This document shows, in pieces, positions 1 to 7,733 of a stretch of DNA of 43,765 bases. Both the position numbers and the translations under genes were made by a program. The notes beneath the pieces are model-generated. The model was not told where the DNA came from and searched no databases. It worked only from the letters and a program-made list of their open reading frames with translations. Origin of the DNA: Desulfobacteraceae bacterium. Its GTDB lineage: Bacteria > Desulfobacterota > Desulfobacteria > Desulfobacterales > SURF-15. The stretch covers positions 1-43,765 of the forward strand of contig QZKK01000006.1 in the NCBI GenBank assembly GCA_003599475.1. The letters run 5' to 3'. The first letter of the stretch is position 1; the number at the start of each line of letters is the position of its first letter.

Positions 1-33
1 TCCGGAAAGTGCGAGATCGGGTGGCGTCGGGCC

Positions 34-975
34 TTAAAGCTTGAATGCCATTCCGAAGATCAATACGGACAGTATCAGGGGGATCGGGTAAACGGACTGC
101 TTGCCTTCGAAGGCATCTTCCCCGATCACTTTTTGGCTGAAAATATCGGCAGTGATTCGGATCGGATCTCCGTTTCCGTCGAAATAGACGCCACCGCACT
201 CTATAGCGATCTTCTTGAGGCTGTCTTCATCGAGGGCTGTCAGCACCGGGTTCTTGTCATCTTCGGATTTTTTCAGAAGATACCCCTTCTTGGAACCGAT
301 TCCTGCAACGACAGTTTTTATTTTGCCCTCTCGAATCGATTGATAAACCGCCCCCGCACGTTGGGCGTCGAGCTTTCCTCCCCCATCCGAAAGAACCAGC
401 ATCAATCTGTTCCGATCGGATCGATCCAGGACTTTCACCGAAGTTTCCAGTGCCGAGAGGGTGTCGGAACCCGCTTTCTGGACGGAATTGATATCTACCC
501 ACTCCTTGAGAATGAATCGGATCGCCTTGTAGTCATTGGTGAAAGGCGCTTGCTCGAAAGGGGTGCCCGCAAACGTGACAAGCGCAATCCGGTTGCCGTT
601 TAGGCTTGCCATCACCTGTTCGATCATGTTTTTGGCTTTTTGAAGCCGGGTTCCGCTTCCGAAATCTTCAGCGGACATGCTTCTTGAAACATCCAAAGCC
701 ACCAATAGATCGAATCCCCCCTCTTTTATTTGCCTGGGCTTGTGGATCTGAGGACCGGAAGCGGCCAGAATCAGAAGCGACAGGCTGGAAAGATAAAGGA
801 CGAGCATCTTCTTCCGGAGCCCGTGATCCAGGTTCGAAAAGGAGCTGATCAGCCCGATCGAACCTAAGACGCGCAGGATCCGATTCTTTTTCGCGTGCGA
901 CGCAATCCCCGACAACAGCCCTAACGGCAGCAGGATCAGTATCAATATCAGGTAATCAGGTCTTTCGAAGCTCAA
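34..975 (-). CDS. VWA-domain membrane protein of a Bat operon (BatA/BatB-like)
   Basis: A 313-residue protein with two N-terminal hydrophobic segments (about residues 8-25 and 57-73), a von Willebrand A domain and a C-terminal membrane segment (about 297-312). The metal-binding MIDAS motif is visible as D95-x-S97-x-S99 with a later acidic residue at D197 in an LSDGG context. This architecture is that of BatA/BatB proteins, which work with MoxR ATPases at the inner membrane; their exact substrate is unknown. The start is TTG at 973-975, overlapping the stop of the upstream gene (TTGA), with a GGGGA-type ribosome site seven to eight bases before it. It is the last gene of the operon inside the window; further genes may follow to the left. 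Family assignment is firm, the A/B distinction is not. Confidence 0.9.
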   Translation of the reverse strand: MSFERPDYLILILILLPLGLLSGIASHAKKNRILRVLGSIGLISSFSNLDHGLRKKMLVLYLSSLSLLILAASGPQIHKPRQIKEGGFDLLVALDVSRSMSAEDFGSGTRLQKAKNMIEQVMASLNGNRIALVTFAGTPFEQAPFTNDYKAIRFILKEWVDINSVQKAGSDTLSALETSVKVLDRSDRNRLMLVLSDGGGKLDAQRAGAVYQSIREGKIKTVVAGIGSKKGYLLKKSEDDKNPVLTALDEDSLKKIAIECGGVYFDGNGDPIRITADIFSQKVIGEDAFEGKQSVYPIPLILSVLIFGMAFKL

Positions 976-1532
976 ATTTCGTCCCCTTTGTCTCCCAGGC
1001 CCCAGCTCTTTTGCTGCTGCTGATTCTTCGGCTTTCCCTGCTTGATTTCCTCCTTCACCTGGCTGCTCTGGCTTGGCTGGGCCTGGTTCAGAATCTTCTC
1101 CAGGGCGAGTTTCGCAAACAGGTCGTCCGGTTTGATCTTCAATGCCTGAACATACAAACCGACAGCGGCCGCCAAACCTTCCTGAGCGTTTTGCCCGCTC
1201 ATCAGCGTGGAATAGATATTTCCTAAAAGGAGGCTGGTTCGAAACCGAAGTTCCGGGTTGTTGCTTTCCGCAAGAATCCTGTGAAGGTTCTCGACGACCG
1301 ATGCAAGCTGGTCGGCTGTATAAATGTTTGCCAGATTCGCATTATAGGTCACGATATCCTTTTGGATAAAAGGGTACTCCGCCAGAGACTTGATTCTGGC
1401 GATGTCGGCTGTCCCTTGCTTCAAATCCGTAAATTCCCGTTCGATCATGGATTCGACGACCAGAAGATAGGCGCCGAAGGAAAGAAATACCAGCCCAAAA
1501 CAGATCATTGCGAACTTGACTTTTTTATTCAT
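972..1532 (-). CDS. Membrane-anchored TPR-like protein of the Bat operon (BatC-like)
   Basis: A 186-residue protein starting at the ATG at 1530-1532, preceded by GGAGGGG; a longer frame upstream lies inside the neighbouring VWA gene and is less likely. It has one N-terminal membrane segment (about residues 6-25), a helical body with one TPR-like stretch near residues 125-150 (alanine and leucine spaced as in TPRs, with a KPDD turn), and a glutamine/lysine-rich low-complexity tail. It overlaps both neighbours by four bases, so all three genes are translationally coupled. In Bat operons the gene between the two VWA genes often encodes a TPR protein (BatC); the match here is by position and architecture, not by strong sequence signature. 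Confidence 0.75.
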   Translation of the reverse strand: MNKKVKFAMICFGLVFLSFGAYLLVVESMIEREFTDLKQGTADIARIKSLAEYPFIQKDIVTYNANLANIYTADQLASVVENLHRILAESNNPELRFRTSLLLGNIYSTLMSGQNAQEGLAAAVGLYVQALKIKPDDLFAKLALEKILNQAQPSQSSQVKEEIKQGKPKNQQQQKSWGLGDKGDEI

Positions 1533-2491
1533 AATCGATACCCCTCCAGAAAAACCGCACCGATGACCATGGCGGCTGCCAACAGGCAAACATGCGGATA
1601 CAGGTCGAGATCGTCCCCGGAGGTTTCAAGAAGGGTGCGAGTCTTTTCGACTTGGTCGATCTCAACGATTGCTTTCTTGATTTCCAGATCGTCCACAGCC
1701 GAAAACCTCCTCCCGAACTTCAGATTGCTTACGATCTTTTCGATCGGGGACTGTTTCACGGCCGTGTTCTTTTCCATCAGGATCCAGTAAAAATGGATGT
1801 TTCGACGGCGCAACCGGGAAATCAGCTCGTTTAGATCCTCATCTTCGGCGGTGCCTTCGCCGTCGGAAATGAAAATAAGGATGGGCTCTTCGGCCTCGGA
1901 ATCTTTCTCGATATAGCTGATTCCTGTATCGATGGCTTTCACCAGGTTGGTTGCACCGAGGAAACCGTAGCCTTCCTCGGTGTCCAGCATGGATACCTTC
2001 TCCGAGACGACCGGGTGATCCGTTGTCATCGGCCACAATCCGAATGCATCGTCTCCGAAGATCATGAGGCCGAACCGATCGTCTTTTCTTTTACCGATAA
2101 AATCGACCGCCACCTCCTTTGCAGTATCGATTTTCTTCCTGGGTTCCCCCCCCTTCGAAAGCCCCTGGCCTTCCGCTCCCGAAAGCGCCATCTGCATGCT
2201 GTAGGACATATCGATGACGAGAACGATATCTCTGGCTGCGACCCTTTCGATTTTATTCGTATCCTTCATTTTGGGTCCGGAGAGTGCGAAAAAAAAAGCC
2301 ATGGAGATCAAAATGAATACGATTGTCGGAATCTGCACGATCAGCATCTGCCTCAACGGCATCCGGGCCGGAAATAACCGGATATCCGAGAATCCGAAGT
2401 ATCGCCCACTCGTCCTGCGGTTCCAAACGGCATACAGGATCAGAAAGATGATGAATGAAACGGCTGCTGCAAAAGGATGCTCAAATCGCAT
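1529..2491 (-). CDS. VWA-domain membrane protein of a Bat operon (BatA/BatB-like)
   Basis: A 320-residue paralogue of the VWA protein two genes downstream. Two N-terminal membrane segments (about 8-23 and 50-71), a VWA domain with MIDAS D94-x-S96-x-S98 and an FISDGEG motif, and a C-terminal membrane segment ending at the last residue. The ribosome site is GGAG about nine bases before the ATG. An acidic loop (SEAEE, AEDEDLNE) follows the last metal-binding motif. It sits between the BatD-like gene (30-base gap) and the TPR-like gene (4-base overlap). Two different VWA proteins in one operon is the normal Bat arrangement, where they are thought to form a membrane complex with the MoxR ATPase. 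Confidence 0.9.
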   Translation of the reverse strand: MRFEHPFAAAVSFIIFLILYAVWNRRTSGRYFGFSDIRLFPARMPLRQMLIVQIPTIVFILISMAFFFALSGPKMKDTNKIERVAARDIVLVIDMSYSMQMALSGAEGQGLSKGGEPRKKIDTAKEVAVDFIGKRKDDRFGLMIFGDDAFGLWPMTTDHPVVSEKVSMLDTEEGYGFLGATNLVKAIDTGISYIEKDSEAEEPILIFISDGEGTAEDEDLNELISRLRRRNIHFYWILMEKNTAVKQSPIEKIVSNLKFGRRFSAVDDLEIKKAIVEIDQVEKTRTLLETSGDDLDLYPHVCLLAAAMVIGAVFLEGYRL

Positions 2492-2521
2492 GGTTCAATG
2501 CTCCATGCCCAAGTTGAGAAG

Positions 2522-3397
2522 TTAAGGTCTGATCTTCTGATCTTCTGAATTTTGACTGAGCTCGCACTTTTTTTCTTCAAGGCAGGAAAGGGTTTCTTTC
2601 GCAACCTGTTTGATCTCCTCCTCCTGCGGGTGGTAATGCTGATAGAGCACCCTTATCAGCAGGTCGTCTTTTCTTATACGGTTGAGTTTCCGACAGACAT
2701 TGGCGGTATTGTAGAGGCTCAAGTCGTCTTCCATGATCTTTTTGAGAAAGGCCCGGTTCCGGTAATAGCTTCTGTCGTGAACATACCGAAGTGCAAACGA
2801 TCTCATGACAGGATAAAGAGAGACAAACAGCAGCATCCCCCCGAAAGCGACCAGCAGGTAAGCCAGTCCGGTCCGATGGGAAAAGTAGCCGAATTCGTAG
2901 ACAAACGGCACCTTGTTTTCGGGATCGAGGCTGTTTTGAAATATCGGAAACGGCTGTGTCTGCAGCGTCCGGTATACGTGTCGCTGGTCTTTTTCACTCC
3001 AATAGCGGTCTGCGGTGTATTGCAGATCGATCGATCCGATCACCGGCGAAGGGACCAGCTTCGGTGAAAGAAAAGTCTGGAGCTCATAGGAAATTACGGT
3101 TCTATCCGGATAAACCTCTGTTTCGACGCTTGCGATTTCGAAATCTCCGAACGATCCCGAGCGTGGTATCTTGTCCGATACTTTGACCCCTTCGGTTTTG
3201 TGCATGACGACGATTTTGACCGGGACGAGGTCTCCGATATGGTTTCCGTAATAGCGATCGGTCGAGATTACGACGGATAGATCTTCATTGTTGACGTTTT
3301 CAAATGTTGCCGCCTCCGAGACCGCCGTCAGGGCCCATCCGGCAAGTGCGACAACCAGAAAAGTTCTTATCGTCGAAAATATCGCTTTTACATCCAT
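2522..3397 (-). CDS. BatD-like protein with signal peptide and one membrane anchor
   Basis: A 291-residue protein with a hydrophobic signal sequence (about residues 8-29), a beta-rich domain of about 150 residues expected in the periplasm, a single membrane segment (about 178-199) and a basic then acidic cytoplasmic tail of about 90 residues. No catalytic motif is seen. Position (after DUF58, before the VWA genes) and topology match BatD or DUF4381-type proteins of MoxR operons; sequence recognition alone is weak. It overlaps the DUF58 gene by 10 bases. Only a weak GGA lies before the ATG at 3395-3397, consistent with translational coupling to the upstream gene. Confidence 0.65.
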   Translation of the reverse strand: MDVKAIFSTIRTFLVVALAGWALTAVSEAATFENVNNEDLSVVISTDRYYGNHIGDLVPVKIVVMHKTEGVKVSDKIPRSGSFGDFEIASVETEVYPDRTVISYELQTFLSPKLVPSPVIGSIDLQYTADRYWSEKDQRHVYRTLQTQPFPIFQNSLDPENKVPFVYEFGYFSHRTGLAYLLVAFGGMLLFVSLYPVMRSFALRYVHDRSYYRNRAFLKKIMEDDLSLYNTANVCRKLNRIRKDDLLIRVLYQHYHPQEEEIKQVAKETLSCLEEKKCELSQNSEDQKIRP

Positions 3398-4251
3398 AGT
3401 CTTTTTTCCAGGAAAAAGGTAACGAAATCCTGCGGCAAAAGATCCGCAGATACCCTGAGCGAATGAATCCCGAGCGCATCGAAAATGCCGAAAAGCTCTT
3501 CGCGCTGCCTGGCCGCAGATTGCCGGAATGCTTCAATCGTATGTTTCGTCAGAGCGGCTTTCTGGGATTCTCCGGTTTCGAGATCCCGAAGGTTCAGGAA
3601 ACAAAAAACCGGCGGCAGCTCGATTTCCATCCGATCCTCGACGACCACGGCGATAAAATCGTGCCGGTCGGCATGGTCGTTCAGCGTCTGATAGAGGTTT
3701 TCGACATTGAGAAAGTCCGAAATCAGGACCACCAGGGATCGTTTCTTGGGGAGCAGATCGAGTGCGGAGGAAAGCGGTTTTGTTTCCGGGCCTCGCTTCT
3801 CCAGCAGCGACTCCACGATGACATGATAAAAATTGCTGCTGGACCTGGGCCGCAGGATATGGGCGTCCGGCCAGGTGATGAGCCCGACCTCATCGTTGAA
3901 ACGGAGCGCCGAGTAGGAAAGAATTGCAGCAACTTCCGCAGAGAGCATCCTTTTCGACTCGCTCGTTCCGAATCTCATCGAGTCGCTCCTGTCGGCTACA
4001 AGATACATCGAGATGTTTTTCTCGAGGGAAAACTCATTCTTATAGACCGTCTGTCCGCCGGATTTTGCCGTTGCCCGCCAATTGATATGCTTCGGTTCGT
4101 CATGCATCGAATACTCGGATATTTTTTCGAACTCGTATCCCTCCCCGAAATTCTGGCTGTTCCACATGCCGAATCCAAGGTTTTCGGTCCGCCATTTGAT
4201 GAAGTATTCGACTTCCGCAAGTCTTTCGTATATTTTGTCCGTTTCGTCCAT
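3388..4251 (-). CDS. DUF58 domain protein
   Basis: A 287-residue cytoplasmic protein. The DUF58 hallmark, a histidine-rich HDEPKHINWRATAKSG stretch, is at about residues 50-65, followed by a VWA-like fold in which DRSDSM (about residues 90-95) replaces the canonical MIDAS. DUF58 proteins are encoded next to MoxR ATPases in nearly all such operons and are assumed to be their partners or adaptors. The gene begins 10 bases after the moxR stop codon, with AGGA eight bases before the ATG. Confidence 0.92.
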   Translation of the reverse strand: MDETDKIYERLAEVEYFIKWRTENLGFGMWNSQNFGEGYEFEKISEYSMHDEPKHINWRATAKSGGQTVYKNEFSLEKNISMYLVADRSDSMRFGTSESKRMLSAEVAAILSYSALRFNDEVGLITWPDAHILRPRSSSNFYHVIVESLLEKRGPETKPLSSALDLLPKKRSLVVLISDFLNVENLYQTLNDHADRHDFIAVVVEDRMEIELPPVFCFLNLRDLETGESQKAALTKHTIEAFRQSAARQREELFGIFDALGIHSLRVSADLLPQDFVTFFLEKRLWM

Positions 4252-4261
4252 CTGGGTATTC

Positions 4262-5284
4262 CTATGGCGCTTTGACCTTTTTCAAGGTTTGGGCGACGAT
4301 TTCCGCGGGCGTCCACCCCCTGCTTGCGGCCCTGAATTCAAGGAAAATCCTGTGCCGCAAAACATCGAGTGCAACGAACTGCACATCCTCCGGAAGCACA
4401 AAGTCCCTGCCTTCGGCATATGCTTTGACCCTTGCCATGTCTCTGAGGGCGAAAATGGCTCTCGGAGAAGCCCCCAGTCGGATCAACTCAATCGTTTTGT
4501 CCTCTTCATCCCAGCCGGTTTTCTTTCTGGTTTCATCGACGATGGCGATAATGTACTCGGCGGCTGCATCTCCGACGACAACCGTTTCCCTGATCTCATT
4601 CCGGATGCTCAGCACATCTTCCAGGTCGACGACCTTTTCTACCGATGCGACCTTATTCCTCTGATCCAGTGCTTTCGTCTGCAGCATCCGCTTTTCATTT
4701 TCCGGATCGATATAGTCGATGACGATTTTTAGAAGAAACCGATCGATTTGCGCCTCCGGAAGCCGGTACGTCCCCTCCTGTTCGATCGGGTTCATGGTGG
4801 CAAGGACCATGAAAGGATCTTTCAAGGGGAACGTCTCTCCACCCGTCAATGTGATTTGCCGCTCCTGCATCGATTCCAACAAGGCAGACTGTGTTCTCGG
4901 AGGCGTCCTGTTGATCTCATCTGCCAGAATGAAGTTGGCTTCGTGAATCGGGCCCTTCTCCAGTACGAATCGATCTTTGATAAAAACATAGTTGCCGGTA
5001 ATGTCGGAAGGCAGCATGTCCGGCAGCATCTGAATCCTTTTGAATTCGCCGCCGATGGCTTTGCAGATTGCAGAGACCATCAGCGTCTTGGCCAATCCGG
5101 GTACTCCCTCGAGCAGAACATGACCGTCGGCAAGCAGGGCATAAAGAATCATCCGGATCGTTCGTGTCTGTCCGATGATGACCCTTTCGACCTCCTCGAC
5201 AATCCGTTCGAGCTTCCCGTTCGCATCCGAGAAGGCTTCTCTGGTTCTTGTCGTTTGCGGTCTGACTTCAAGAATTGTACTCAT
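4262..5284 (-). CDS. MoxR family AAA+ ATPase
   Basis: A 340-residue AAA+ ATPase. Walker A is GVPGLAKT at residues 60-67, Walker B ends in ILADEINRTP (about 119-128) and is followed by the typical QSALLESMQERQ helix; a NPIEQEGTYRLPEAQIDRF sensor region comes after it. MoxR proteins are chaperone-like ATPases that act with VWA-domain proteins in assembly or metal insertion of target complexes; here the VWA partners are encoded downstream in the same operon. AAGGCGG precedes the ATG. A small membrane-protein gene ends 34 bases upstream and probably belongs to the same transcript. Confidence 0.95.
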   Translation of the reverse strand: MSTILEVRPQTTRTREAFSDANGKLERIVEEVERVIIGQTRTIRMILYALLADGHVLLEGVPGLAKTLMVSAICKAIGGEFKRIQMLPDMLPSDITGNYVFIKDRFVLEKGPIHEANFILADEINRTPPRTQSALLESMQERQITLTGGETFPLKDPFMVLATMNPIEQEGTYRLPEAQIDRFLLKIVIDYIDPENEKRMLQTKALDQRNKVASVEKVVDLEDVLSIRNEIRETVVVGDAAAEYIIAIVDETRKKTGWDEEDKTIELIRLGASPRAIFALRDMARVKAYAEGRDFVLPEDVQFVALDVLRHRIFLEFRAASRGWTPAEIVAQTLKKVKAP

Positions 5285-5318
5285 TTCGTACCGCCTTATT
5301 ATGTTTACCCTTTACTTG

Positions 5319-5594
5319 TCATTCCGTGCGATCGGAACCCGCCACCTTTACGATCTTGTTGTACAAACCGAACAGAAGGAAGGGCGCGACCCACTGGCCC
5401 ACGAAACGACTCTTCTCCTCATGGCCGGTCACTTCGAGAAGAAATGCGGCGCCAATCGAGCCGAGTGCCGCCCACAGAAAAAGATCCGAAGGCAGCTTCG
5501 CCGTCTGTTGTTCGATGGCCCGGGCGATGGTTCCTTCCGCATGCTGCTCGGCTTCCTGCTGATTCTTAGCCTTATGAATAGACTCTGCGCACAT
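5319..5594 (-). CDS. Small two-helix membrane protein, first gene of the Bat operon
   Basis: A 91-residue protein with an acidic/glutamine-rich N-terminus and two predicted membrane segments (about 37-56 and 64-83). It is not a family I can name. A strong AAGGAGGA ribosome site precedes the ATG at 5592-5594, and it lies 34 bases upstream of moxR on the same strand, so it is a credible real gene and the likely leader of the operon. It might serve as a membrane partner of the MoxR/Bat proteins, but nothing in the sequence shows this. Confidence 0.7.
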   Translation of the reverse strand: MCAESIHKAKNQQEAEQHAEGTIARAIEQQTAKLPSDLFLWAALGSIGAAFLLEVTGHEEKSRFVGQWVAPFLLFGLYNKIVKVAGSDRTE

Positions 5595-5866
5595 GGTGTG
5601 TTCCTCCTTTTTTCTCGATCGATTCTCTGGCAGTATTCCCCTGATTCGGGGATTTCCTTATATATTTCTAAACTCAAGGTACTCCTGACGATTTCAAAAA
5701 GCTCTAAGGCCGAGTCTGTATTTTACCGTGCTTTTGTCCGTAGTGAAGCGAAGCGTCCCGGGCATCCTGAGCTAACGGCATCGTTTGGTGCGGCTCGCTT
5801 TTTTTCTTCCGTAAGGAGTTCTTCGAATCGGCTCTTACGGTCAAACAACGGCATACGAACTGAAAA

Positions 5867-6055
5867 TTGTCTCGTGAAGTTCTCGGATCACGGATTCATA
5901 TCGATCTTGTGCCGTCAATGCATGAAAAGGGTATGGGCTATTCCATGTATAATGATGTGGAAACCGATTTATTCGGAAACGGGGAACCCATTAAAGATCT
6001 TCAGGATATGCAAATTTTCTCCGGCAAATACCGGCGATACCTGATTTACGCCTGA
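5867..6055 (+). CDS. Doubtful 62-residue open frame
   Basis: An open frame starting with TTG (or an internal ATG at 5918) whose product looks protein-like (mixed acidic, aromatic and glycine residues, YLIYA end), but there is no convincing ribosome site and no recognisable family. It may be a small gene, the remnant of a longer one, or chance. Confidence 0.25.
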   Translation: MSREVLGSRIHIDLVPSMHEKGMGYSMYNDVETDLFGNGEPIKDLQDMQIFSGKYRRYLIYA

Positions 6056-6064
6056 CGTAATAAC

Positions 6065-6192
6065 GTGGCATGTTGAAATCGTTGCACGTTGAAGTCGTTG
6101 CACGTGCAGGAATTTGCATTTAGCGGGTTTCAGGTTTCAGCTTGGCGGTGGAGTACCTGGAACCTGAACACTGAACACTGAACACTGAAACC
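6065..6192 (+). repeat. Composite period-7 repeat locus upstream of the nucleotidyltransferase gene
   Basis: Three different arrays follow each other. At 6065-6110 units of GTTGCAC alternate with GTTGAAATC/GTTGAAGTC. At 6127-6140 GTTTCAG occurs twice. At 6158-6192 there are five consecutive heptads: TGGAACC, TGAACAC three times, TGAAACC. The outer ends of the last two form an 8-bp perfect inverted repeat (GGTTTCAG at 6126-6133, CTGAAACC at 6185-6192). The locus ends 17 bases before the start codon of the next gene. Confidence 0.85.
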
Positions 6193-6209
6193 TATAACTT
6201 GAGAGTAGG

Positions 6210-7010
6210 ATGATGCAGATCGAGGACGAAAAGAGATTAAAGGTACCCGAATTTGAAGAAGTCTCGATTATGGACGAAATGAAAGTCTACGCCCGGTGGA
6301 TAAACCTGTTGAACCAGACCGGCATCGAGTATTTGCTCGGCGGCGCTTTCGCCTTGTATGCGCACACGGGAATATGGCGCAACACCAAGGATCTGGATGT
6401 TTTTTTAAGGGTCGGGGATTTGAAGATTGCCCTCGATGCAATGGAGAACGCGGGGTTCGAGACGGAAGTGACCAATCCCGTCTGGTTGGCCAAGGTTCGA
6501 CAGCGGCCTTATATGATGGATCTGATCTTTTCCGTAACCGGCCGCCGCATACCGCTGGACGGTGATTTTTTGAGATGCGGCCTGCGATACTGGGTGCTGG
6601 ACATTCCCACCTGCATTATGCCCATCGAAGAATTGATCGCTACGAAAGCTTATCTTGCCAAGAGCTACCGATTTGACGGGGCCGACATTCTGCACCTGAT
6701 CCGCCAGGCCGAGGGCGCTTTCGATTGGGAGCGGCTGATCTCGCTCTTCGGAGAGCGAGTCGATCTGCTGCTGTGGCACCTGCTTCTTTTCCAGTTCGTC
6801 TATCCCGATGCGATCGCCTACGTTCCGGCAGACCTGATGAAGCGGCTTTTCCAAAGGGTCGAAGACCGCTGGTCCGATACCTCTTCATCCAGAAGCTTTT
6901 CGGGAACGCTGATCGATCCCGCCTCGTTCAAAATCGATTGCAAGCTATGGGGGTATGCAGACACGCATGAGCCGCAGCCGCTGGTAAATGCAAAAGGGGA
7001 AGTCCTTTGA
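6210..7010 (+). CDS. Nucleotidyltransferase-fold protein (AbiEii/DUF6036-like)
   Basis: A 266-residue protein with the core of a DNA polymerase beta-type nucleotidyltransferase: GG at residues 44-45, the paired acidic residues D61-x-D63 in a TKDLDVFL motif, a third acidic residue at D104 (MMDLIFS), and an EELIATKAYLAKS helix (about 140-152) as in AbiEii and related families. The usual GS of the first motif is GG, as in the AbiEii/DUF6036 group. It might transfer a nucleotide to RNA or protein; substrate unknown. The start at 6210 has only a weak GAGAG upstream; M13 or M21-24 are alternatives. Its stop overlaps the start of the metallophosphoesterase (TTGA), implying coupled expression. Confidence 0.75.
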   Translation: MMQIEDEKRLKVPEFEEVSIMDEMKVYARWINLLNQTGIEYLLGGAFALYAHTGIWRNTKDLDVFLRVGDLKIALDAMENAGFETEVTNPVWLAKVRQRPYMMDLIFSVTGRRIPLDGDFLRCGLRYWVLDIPTCIMPIEELIATKAYLAKSYRFDGADILHLIRQAEGAFDWERLISLFGERVDLLLWHLLLFQFVYPDAIAYVPADLMKRLFQRVEDRWSDTSSSRSFSGTLIDPASFKIDCKLWGYADTHEPQPLVNAKGEVL

Positions 7011-7711
7011 AAGTGGCCGCCATTTCCGATCTCCACTGCAGAGAGGATTCGAAGGGAAAGATCCGAAGTCTCCTGGATGGCGTCGAACGAGCCTCAGACG
7101 TTCTCGTTCTGGCAGGAGATCTGACAAATCGGGGGCTCATCCAGGAGATGGAGGTACTTCTGGCTGAACTGAAGCCATTCAGACTGCCGATCATCGCTGT
7201 CTTGGGAAACCACGATCATGAGACCGATCATGCCGAATTGCTGACGAAGATGATGACCGGAAACGGAATCTGTGTTCTGGAAAGCACCACCTGCTTGATC
7301 GGAGACATCGGCTTTATCGGCACAAAGGGTTTCTGCGGGGGATTCGATGAATACCGGATCCAGGCTTTCGGTGAACGGGCCATCAAGGCGTTTGTTCAGG
7401 CCAGCATCCAGGAGGTCCTCGGACTGGAGGATGCACTGGGGAAATTGGAGGGTTCCCGCAGGGTCGGTGTGCTCCACTACTCGCCGATAAAAAAGACGCT
7501 CCACGGCGAATCGCCCGAACTCTATGCATTCCTGGGTTCATCGCTCATCGAGAGCGCATTCGATCGAAATAAAACGGATGTGATCTTCCATGGTCATGCC
7601 CATCACGGATCTCTTTCCGGAGAGACCAAAAAGGGGATTCCGGTCTACAATGTATCCCGGTTCGTAAGGACTGCAGCAGGCGAATCTCCTTATCTCGTCT
7701 ACGAAGTGTAA
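7007..7711 (+). CDS. Calcineurin-like metallophosphoesterase
   Basis: A 234-residue enzyme with all metal-binding motifs of the family: D8-x-H10, GD38LT, GNHD (N68, H69) and a C-terminal HGHAHHG (about residues 195-201). Such enzymes hydrolyse phosphomonoesters or diesters, including nucleotides and nucleic-acid ends; the substrate cannot be read from sequence. It starts with TTG at 7007-7009, overlapping the stop of the nucleotidyltransferase, with GGGGAAG upstream. Pairing of a nucleotidyltransferase and a phosphoesterase in one translationally coupled unit suggests opposing or consecutive steps on the same substrate (inference). Confidence 0.9.
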   Translation: MKVAAISDLHCREDSKGKIRSLLDGVERASDVLVLAGDLTNRGLIQEMEVLLAELKPFRLPIIAVLGNHDHETDHAELLTKMMTGNGICVLESTTCLIGDIGFIGTKGFCGGFDEYRIQAFGERAIKAFVQASIQEVLGLEDALGKLEGSRRVGVLHYSPIKKTLHGESPELYAFLGSSLIESAFDRNKTDVIFHGHAHHGSLSGETKKGIPVYNVSRFVRTAAGESPYLVYEV

Positions 7712-7733
7712 GGGGCGTTGCGTTTCCTTTGTT

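Larger units (their letters stand above)
5595..6209. other. 615-bp gene-poor region between divergent operons
   Basis: This stretch holds the divergent promoters of the Bat operon (minus) and the nucleotidyltransferase operon (plus), one doubtful short frame (5867-6055) and a composite of period-7 repeats (6065-6192). A small dyad CCCC-TGATTC-GGGG lies near 5638-5651. I could not assign promoter boxes with confidence. Confidence 0.5.

Noticed and set aside
6065..6192. Possible CRISPR array from repeated units
   Set aside because: Units are only 7 bp, contiguous and without spacers, and no cas gene is in the window.
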